The notes beneath the pieces were generated by a model. It did not search any database. It was not told the DNA's origin and saw only the letters and a list, made by a program, of their open reading frames with translations. A program made the position numbers and the translations under genes. Below, in pieces: positions 58,691 through 64,000 of a DNA stretch of 64,000 nucleotides. Numbering within the stretch: the first letter of the stretch is position 1; every line of letters starts with the position of its first letter. The stretch is taken from assembly GCA_035288045.1 (NCBI GenBank), contig DATEBA010000052.1, forward strand, positions 9,542-73,541, in the 5' to 3' direction. The DNA is from DATEBA01 sp035288045 (GTDB taxonomy: Bacteria; Actinomycetota; UBA4738; HRBIN12).

Positions 58691-59140
58691 CTACAGTAGC
58701 GACCCGACGACCTGCCCTGTGGGATAGAAGCGGCGTTGGTCGGGCCACTGCAGGACGAACAGGTCGGAGATCGGGTAGCACAGACGGCCCGAGAGCGAGG
58801 GCGAGTCGATCCGCTCGTAGGCCTCGACGAACACCGTCCGGATACCCAACAGGCGGGCCACGATGAAGAACGGCAGCGCGACGCCGGCTCCCGTTGACAC
58901 GAGGATGTCCGGTCGCTCCCGCCGGACGAGCCGCCAGGCGAGGCGGAGGTTCCGAAGGAGGTTCGGCACGTTCCGCTGCGTGGGATGGTGGGCCCACGCC
59001 ACGCGCTCGCCGGCGAGGAGGGACTCCGAGTCGGCCTTGCGGAAGGTCACCCAGGAGCGGTCGTGCCCCGCCCACCATGGGCGGAGCGCGTGGAGGAGCA
59101 GGAGATGCCCCCCCGACGAGCAGACCAGCAGGAGGCGCAT
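58691..59140 (-). CDS. Alg14/PssD-like glycosyltransferase membrane subunit
   Basis: 149 aa from ATG 59140. N-terminal LLLVCSSGGHLLLLHALRPWW, central RPDILVSTGAGVALPFFIVA, and RTVFVEAYERIDSPSLSGRL match Alg14/PssD/CpsF proteins, which recruit an Alg13-type catalytic partner to the membrane. Length fits the family. Its partner is the next gene, with no gap between stop and start. Confidence 0.86.
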   Translation of the reverse strand: MRLLLVCSSGGHLLLLHALRPWWAGHDRSWVTFRKADSESLLAGERVAWAHHPTQRNVPNLLRNLRLAWRLVRRERPDILVSTGAGVALPFFIVARLLGIRTVFVEAYERIDSPSLSGRLCYPISDLFVLQWPDQRRFYPTGQVVGSLL

Positions 59141-59144
59141 CGCG

Positions 59145-60614
59145 CTAGTAGGACCCGCGGCGCGAAAGGAGGATCGGCAGGGTCTTGGCAAGGATGAACA
59201 GGTCGTAGGCGAGCGACCAGTTCTCGATGTAGAAGAGGTCGAGCCGGACGTACTCGTCGAAGGACAGATCGCTCCTGCCCGAGACCTGCCACAGACCGGT
59301 GATGCCCGGGCGCACCTCGAGCCGATCGAACTGCCAGTCCTCGTACTGGCGGACCTCCTCGGGGAGGGGTGGCCGGGGGCCGACGAGGCTCATGTCGCCG
59401 CGGAGGACGTTCACGAGCTGCGGGAGCTCGTCGATGCTCCAGCGGCGGAGGCGGCGACCGACGCGCGTCACCCGGGGGTCGTCCCGGAGCTTGAACAGTG
59501 GGCCGGACGCCTCGTTGCGCGCCCGGAGATCGCCGAGCATCGTCTCCGCCCCGTTCACCATCGTCCGGAACTTGAGCATCGTGAACGGGCGGCCGCGCTG
59601 ACCGACCCGGGCCTGCCGGTACAGCACGTGGCCGGGCGACGTGACCCTGATCGCGACGGCGACAACAGCCCAGAGCGGAGAAGTCACGAGCAGACCGAAA
59701 CCCGCCACTAGGAGATCGAACGCGCGCTTGGCGACGGCCTGAGAGCCGGTCAGCCTGGCCGGGGTGAGTGACAGCGCCATCACGCCGCCGATAGGCTGCA
59801 CGGAGAGCCTCGACGAGAGCACTTGCGGAAGCGTGGCCGTGACGCGGACTTCGACGCTCTCCAGACGGACGGCCTTGGCGACGTGGCCCATCTCCTCTAC
59901 GCCGATGGCGCTCGCGGCGACGAACACGCATTCCGCACCCGTCTCGCGGATCATCTCACGGAGGCTCTTGATGTTCCCGAGGATAGGGAGTCCGTCCGTT
60001 GAAGGCACCTGCACCTGTGCGGTCGACACGAACCCGAGGGCTCGGTAGCCGAACGAGGGCGCGCGCATGAGCTCCTCGAGGTGGATCGCCTCCTCGTTGG
60101 TCCCTACGATCAGCGTTTGGAACGAGTAGCCGCCGTGCGTCCTCTTGCGCCGCACGTAGCCGTGCCAGAGCCGTCGCGAGGCCAGCGTCACCAGGAGCGA
60201 TAGGGCCCAGGAGAGTCCGATCCAGGCTCGCGAGAAGGACTCCTTGGCCCAGAACGATGTCATGGCGAGCCCGGCGAGCCCGAGCGACACCGCGAGGATG
60301 ATGCGCCGGAACTCCTCCGCTGGGGTGAAGCGGTGGACGCTGTACAGCTTGAAGAGGGCGAAGACGCCTACGACGACCAGTGGGGTAACAAGTAGCAGTG
60401 TGAGGAACTCGCCGGTTGGGGCCCGGAGGCGGAACCGCAGCCAGTAAGCCACCAGCATCGCCAGGGCGACCGATAGCATGTCGGTGAACGCCATCCAGCG
60501 GTACAAGCGACGGTACTGGTCGCGGGCGGACGGCGTCCCGAGGTCGGGGACGTGGATGGTCGGCCCGAGCGTCCGGCCCTCGACCAACGACACATCTTCG
60601 ATGCGTCCCTGCAT
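59145..60614 (-). CDS. Undecaprenyl-phosphate sugar phosphotransferase (initiating enzyme)
   Basis: 489 aa from ATG 60614. Four N-terminal helices (residues about 35-120), a CoA-binding-like middle (LIVGTNEEAIHLEEL), and a C-terminal bacterial sugar transferase domain: KRAFDLLVAGFGLLVTSPLW, KFRTMVNGAE, LPQLVNVLRGDMSLVGPRPPLPEEV, RPGITGLWQVSGRSDLSF. It loads a sugar-1-phosphate on undecaprenyl phosphate, the first step of repeat-unit synthesis. First gene of the minus-strand operon (60614 to 50410). GGAGGAG is 13 nt upstream. Confidence 0.92.
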   Translation of the reverse strand: MQGRIEDVSLVEGRTLGPTIHVPDLGTPSARDQYRRLYRWMAFTDMLSVALAMLVAYWLRFRLRAPTGEFLTLLLVTPLVVVGVFALFKLYSVHRFTPAEEFRRIILAVSLGLAGLAMTSFWAKESFSRAWIGLSWALSLLVTLASRRLWHGYVRRKRTHGGYSFQTLIVGTNEEAIHLEELMRAPSFGYRALGFVSTAQVQVPSTDGLPILGNIKSLREMIRETGAECVFVAASAIGVEEMGHVAKAVRLESVEVRVTATLPQVLSSRLSVQPIGGVMALSLTPARLTGSQAVAKRAFDLLVAGFGLLVTSPLWAVVAVAIRVTSPGHVLYRQARVGQRGRPFTMLKFRTMVNGAETMLGDLRARNEASGPLFKLRDDPRVTRVGRRLRRWSIDELPQLVNVLRGDMSLVGPRPPLPEEVRQYEDWQFDRLEVRPGITGLWQVSGRSDLSFDEYVRLDLFYIENWSLAYDLFILAKTLPILLSRRGSY

Positions 60615-60916
60615 ACCGGTCGTGCTCCTCCTCCCCTCCCGCGAGACACGGAGCGGCGCCCGGGCCCGGGGGGGACCGAACCGGAGCTCAGCGCTACCCG
60701 TTTGTACTACCCCGGCCTCCCCTTCGTAAAGGGAAGGGGTTCGGCTCGATCCTTCTTCCGGGTGAGAGTATCGCCGACCTCGACCCACATCATCCGGCGA
60801 ACGGGCAGTCTTTCGGAGGACCCCGATCCGCACCCTCGGACCTACGACCTCAGCCCGACCGGAGACGGCAACGTGGCGGGAGGGATCCGGGAACCCGGAG
60901 GGCTACGCGAGCGCGC
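60615..60916. other. Intergenic region upstream of the exopolysaccharide operon
   Basis: 300 bp before the initiating sugar transferase gene, after tadC. It holds an inverted repeat CCCCTTC (60719-60725)/GAAGGGG (60733-60739) and purine-rich minus-strand sequence near the gene start. I see no gene. It should contain the operon promoter and the end of the tad transcript. Confidence 0.4.
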
Positions 60917-61867
60917 CTACTGGCCGAGGAAGGTGCCCATGATCCGGATCGCGCCCGGGCCGACGATCACCACGAAGAGCGACGGAAGGATGCAGAGGAT
61001 CAGCGGGAAGGTCATCTTGACGGGGGTCTGCTGCGCCTGCTCCTGGGCTCGCTGGCGGCGCTTCACGCGGAGGTCCTTGGCCTGAGCCCGGAGGACGTTC
61101 GCGATCGGCACGCCGAAGATGTCGGCCTGGATCATCGCGAGAACGAACCCGTTCAGCTCGTCCACGTCGGTGCGCTCGCCCAGGTGCCGGAAGGCATCGG
61201 ATCGGGGGACCCCCAGCTGGATCTCCTGGAGCATCCGGGCAACCTCCATCGACAGGGTTCCCGGGACGGTGCCGACCACCTGCCCAAGAGCCGCGTTCAG
61301 CGAGAGCCCCGCCTCGACGCTGATGGTGAGCAGGTCGAGAACGTCCGGCAGCTGCCGGCGGATCCCTCGCTGTCGCGCCTGGACCCGGCTGTCGAGGATG
61401 CCGTCGGGCCCGAAGAAGCCGACCGCGGTGAGCACCACGATGATCAGGACCCTGGTGAGCGTCGAGAACTCCACCGCGGTGATGAGGACGACTCCGAGCA
61501 CGAAGCCGACGACGCCGCCGATGATCTTGAAGGCGGCGATCCGCTCCGCGTCCCATCCGGCGGGCGAGCCGGCCAGCTGGAGCTTCTTCGTGTAGCGCTC
61601 GGCCGCGCCGATCGGCGTGACGCGCTTCGCGAGCCTTCCCGCCCCGGTCACCACCGGCAGGAGGGCCCGCTCCGCGAAGGACTGCGAGAGCTCCTGATCC
61701 CGCAGGTTCGCTGGGACGGCGCTCTCCGCGCCGCTGCGCACCTGGGCCTCGAGTAGCCTCACGGCCCGCTTGCGGTCGGAGACGGAGAAGTCCAGCGCGA
61801 CGCCGAGCAGCACGACCGCGGCGAACGTTCCGATGAGGGCGAAGACGAGATATGCGGTCTCAGACAT
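60917..61867 (-). CDS. tadC: TadC-like type II secretion F-domain protein
   Basis: 316 aa. One N-terminal helix, then two more near 115-155 and one at the C-terminus, with the T2SSF domain: RQLPDVLDLLTISVEAGLSLNAALGQV and GVPRSDAFRHLGERTDVDELNGFVLAMIQAD. Inner-membrane platform protein of the Tad/Flp pilus, partner of TadB. Its ATG overlaps the VWA-TadB stop by 8 nt. Confidence 0.9.
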   Translation of the reverse strand: MSETAYLVFALIGTFAAVVLLGVALDFSVSDRKRAVRLLEAQVRSGAESAVPANLRDQELSQSFAERALLPVVTGAGRLAKRVTPIGAAERYTKKLQLAGSPAGWDAERIAAFKIIGGVVGFVLGVVLITAVEFSTLTRVLIIVVLTAVGFFGPDGILDSRVQARQRGIRRQLPDVLDLLTISVEAGLSLNAALGQVVGTVPGTLSMEVARMLQEIQLGVPRSDAFRHLGERTDVDELNGFVLAMIQADIFGVPIANVLRAQAKDLRVKRRQRAQEQAQQTPVKMTFPLILCILPSLFVVIVGPGAIRIMGTFLGQ

Positions 61868-63761
61868 CGATGCTCACGATCTTCCTGATCCAGAAGTACC
61901 CCAGGACCAGGAGGGAGATGGCCGTACCGAGCATGATGAGCCCCGGCCTGCTCGTGACGAGCAGGCTCAGGTACTCGCGCTTGACGGCGAACAGGTAGAG
62001 CCCGAACAGGATCGGCAATCCGATGAGGACGTACATCGAGAGCCGGCCCTCCGTCGTCAGGACCCGGACCTCCCTGCGGAGGGCCTGGCGCTCACGGACC
62101 GTGTCGGAGACCGTGTCCAGGATCTCGGCCAGGTTGCCCCCGACCTCACGTTGGATGTTCACCGCCATGACGGCCCAGTGGAAGTCCTCGCTCCCGACGC
62201 GGGCCGCCATCGCGTTCAGCGCCTCGTCCACGGGGCGCCCGAGACGGATCTCGGCGACGGTCCGGTTGAACTCGCTCGCACCCGGCTCCGGGATCTCCTT
62301 CGCGACGGTGTCGAGGGCCTGGAGGAAGCTGTAGCCGGCCCGCAGAGAGCTCGCGAGGATCGAGAGGACGTCGGCCAGCTGATCCTCGAGCCGCCTGGCT
62401 CGGCGCGACAGCGAGAACCGCAGGATCCCGTAGGGGACGAGCCCGCCGACGATGGCGATCAGGAGAACGAACACGATGTTGCGGAACAGGACGAGCCCGA
62501 CCACGGCGCCGGCGATCGAGGCGAGCACCGTGGCGGCCACGAACTCCCCGGCTCGCAGCGGAAGCCCCGCCTGCTCGAGCTGGTGGTCGAGCGTGCCGCC
62601 GAATCCACCCGCCTCGACGACCCGGCCGGCGACCTGGAGCATCGACTGGGGGATCCACGCGACCCGGCCCCCAGAGGAAACGGCCTCCTGCTGCGGGCGG
62701 GCAACCGCCGTCATCCGGGCGGCGGCCTCCCGATCCCTGCGGATTCTCGACGCCGCGCCGAACGACATCCAAGTGAGAATGAAGACGGCGAGCCCGGTGA
62801 GGAGCCCGGCCAGCACCAGTCCGGAGGCGCTGGCGAAGAACCGGTCCTCCTCGGGGACGACAGGCGGCGGAAGGTCCTCCGGCGCCGGCGCGGCCTTCTC
62901 GGGGGCCAGCGCCAGCCGGCTCAGGGAGACGTCTCCCGCCACGAATGTGATCTCGAGCTCGGAGCCCAGCCCCGCCGACGAGGTGTAGGACACCACGTAC
63001 TGGTCGGCGATCCCGGTCGCGATCGCCGCGTAGAGCTCCTCGAGGCGCGCCGTCTGCGCTTCCTGATACGACCCGTCGGTGCCCTCCGCCAGACGGACCA
63101 TGGTCCGGACGTCGGTCTCGCCGCCCCGGAACCCGACCCCGAAGATGTTGGCGCCCGCGGCGGTCGCCGCTCCCACGGCATCGTCGAGGGACGTCTCGCC
63201 GACGTTGTTCGGGCCGTTTGCGAGGAGCACAATGTTCCGCTGCCCCTCCCCGGCGAACATGCCCGAGGCGTCGAGCACGGCATCGAAGAGAGCCGTGCCG
63301 GACTTGGTCTCCGAGATGCCGTCCAGCGCAGCGAGCACGGAGTCGTGGTCCGGCGTGATCGGCAGGACCACCCTGGGCGCGCCGTTGAAGGTGAGGAGCC
63401 CCACCTGCGCCTCCGCGGGCAGCTTGCCCACGAACGCGCGCGCCGCCTCAAGGGCGGATGCCAGGGGGTCGCCCCGCATGCTCCTCGAGAGGTCGAGCGC
63501 TAGGACCACGTCCACCCCCGCGGCGGACTCCTCGAGGGGTTCCACCGACAGATCGGCGACCTTCGACCCGTTCTCCGCCAAGGAGACGTCGGCGGCCGTG
63601 AGCGAGGTCTGTCCCGGCAGCGAAACCGTGACCGAGACCTCCGGGAAGGACTCCACGTCGATCTGGCGGATGTCGGGCTCGGACGTGGTCTGCGCCGCGG
63701 CACCCAACGCGGGGACGAGCGCGAGAAGGAGCCCCGCGACGGCGGCGAGCACGCGCTTCAC
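61860..63761 (-). CDS. tadB: Fusion of secreted VWA domain and TadB
   Basis: 633 aa. Signal peptide (KRVLAAVAGLLLALVPALGAAA), then a von Willebrand factor A domain with the MIDAS start VVLALDLSRSMRGD and TSGTAL-like middle (residues about 85-260). After a Pro-rich linker and a helix (residues about 310-330) comes a standard TadB platform domain (LADVLSILASSLRAGYSFLQALDTVAKE, DFHWAVMAVNIQREVGGNLAEIL). The VWA part should face outside, the TadB part anchors the pilus machine. GTGA overlap with the tadA stop. Confidence 0.88.
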   Translation of the reverse strand: MKRVLAAVAGLLLALVPALGAAAQTTSEPDIRQIDVESFPEVSVTVSLPGQTSLTAADVSLAENGSKVADLSVEPLEESAAGVDVVLALDLSRSMRGDPLASALEAARAFVGKLPAEAQVGLLTFNGAPRVVLPITPDHDSVLAALDGISETKSGTALFDAVLDASGMFAGEGQRNIVLLANGPNNVGETSLDDAVGAATAAGANIFGVGFRGGETDVRTMVRLAEGTDGSYQEAQTARLEELYAAIATGIADQYVVSYTSSAGLGSELEITFVAGDVSLSRLALAPEKAAPAPEDLPPPVVPEEDRFFASASGLVLAGLLTGLAVFILTWMSFGAASRIRRDREAAARMTAVARPQQEAVSSGGRVAWIPQSMLQVAGRVVEAGGFGGTLDHQLEQAGLPLRAGEFVAATVLASIAGAVVGLVLFRNIVFVLLIAIVGGLVPYGILRFSLSRRARRLEDQLADVLSILASSLRAGYSFLQALDTVAKEIPEPGASEFNRTVAEIRLGRPVDEALNAMAARVGSEDFHWAVMAVNIQREVGGNLAEILDTVSDTVRERQALRREVRVLTTEGRLSMYVLIGLPILFGLYLFAVKREYLSLLVTSRPGLIMLGTAISLLVLGYFWIRKIVSIDV

Positions 63762-64000
63762 GCCGCCCCCTTTGCCTCGGGCGTGAAGACCATCGGGTCG
63801 ATGGTCACTCCCTTCTCCTGGAGCTTGTCGAGGAAGGTCGGACGGAGCCCGGTCGCCTTCAGGCGGCCCTTGAACCGCCCCTCCTCGTCCACGCCCACGG
63901 AGAAGTCGAACAGGAAGATGTCCTGGAGGGTTATGACGTCTCCCTCCATCCCGACGACCTCCGTCACATGGGTGATCCGCCGGGTGCCGTCCTTCAGGCG
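63758..64000 (-). CDS. tadA: TadA/CpaF pilus assembly ATPase, C-terminal end (partial)
   Basis: Only the last 80 residues are in the window; the gene continues beyond position 64000. RITHVTEVVGMEGDVITLQDIFLFDF and the later KATGLRPTFLDKLQEKGV are the C-terminal signature of CpaF/TadA ATPases. It powers Tad pilus assembly with the overlapping VWA-TadB and TadC. Confidence 0.88.
   Translation of the reverse strand, partial: RLKDGTRRITHVTEVVGMEGDVITLQDIFLFDFSVGVDEEGRFKGRLKATGLRPTFLDKLQEKGVTIDPMVFTPEAKGAA

Noticed and set aside
60700..60715. TTTGTAC motif before the exopolysaccharide operon as another PucR site
   Set aside because: Only one half-site matches the operator; the other arm and the ACGG core are missing.

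Overview
The window is high-GC DNA from an actinomycete-type bacterium (Actinomycetota, probably an uncultured, deep-branching lineage; I cannot place it lower). Supporting this are the histidine-phosphatase/DUF3090/SCO1664-family triad, a 7Fe ferredoxin, an F420-type LLM oxidoreductase beside an FrhB-family protein, a PucR regulator, DUF4383 and DUF4012 proteins, a Tad pilus locus, many GTG/TTG starts, and a recurring TANNNT box 6-9 nt upstream of start codons, which points to leaderless mRNAs. No rRNA, tRNA, CRISPR array, transposase or phage gene is visible. The sequence reads as ordinary chromosome with compact operons, many 4-nt ATGA/GTGA overlaps and few gaps above 300 bp.

Layout. 1-4257: a response-regulator diguanylate cyclase (partial), then cystathionine beta-synthase, a DUF429 protein and a cystathionine gamma-synthase/lyase (transsulfuration). 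4262-13000: a PQQ-type sugar dehydrogenase-like protein, a Nudix/CoA-binding fusion, an A-type Fe-S carrier, an FrhB-family protein, a multi-PAS histidine kinase, ferredoxin and an LLM oxidoreductase. 12894-20688: an amine/amino-acid catabolic cluster (saccharopine-dehydrogenase-like protein, two aldehyde dehydrogenases, PucR regulator, GABA-type aminotransferase) with three matching operator-like sites. 20728-33000: transport and housekeeping (MFS, M28 peptidase, DNA glycosylase, MgtE-like permease with a PhoU/TrkA_C partner, IspH, a lysozyme-like secreted protein, CorA, PiT plus DUF47). 32162-38521: the actinobacterial triad, Ogt, then an overlapping operon of membrane and redox proteins of unknown role. 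38562-44799: CDF exporter, NadD-like protein, eIF2B-like protein, rhomboid, TlpA-like protein, PQQ-like propeller protein, prephenate dehydratase.

44961-60614 is the most interesting region: a Wzx/Wzy-type exopolysaccharide locus. It contains a BY-kinase/chain-length protein, DUF4012, an initiating sugar transferase, an Alg14-like protein, an Alg13-like glycosyltransferase fused to a sulfotransferase, a GT2, a Wzy-like polymerase, a Wzx flippase fused to a second sulfotransferase, a third free-standing sulfotransferase and an APH-like kinase. A secreted GH26-like glycosidase in the middle is preceded by a probable c-di-GMP (GEMM) riboswitch and a hairpin that can hide its Shine-Dalgarno sequence. 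The inference is a sulfated exopolysaccharide whose trimming enzyme answers to c-di-GMP; the diguanylate cyclase at the window start is a plausible but unlinked source of that signal. The window ends with tadC, a VWA-TadB fusion and the 3' end of tadA (Tad/Flp pilus).
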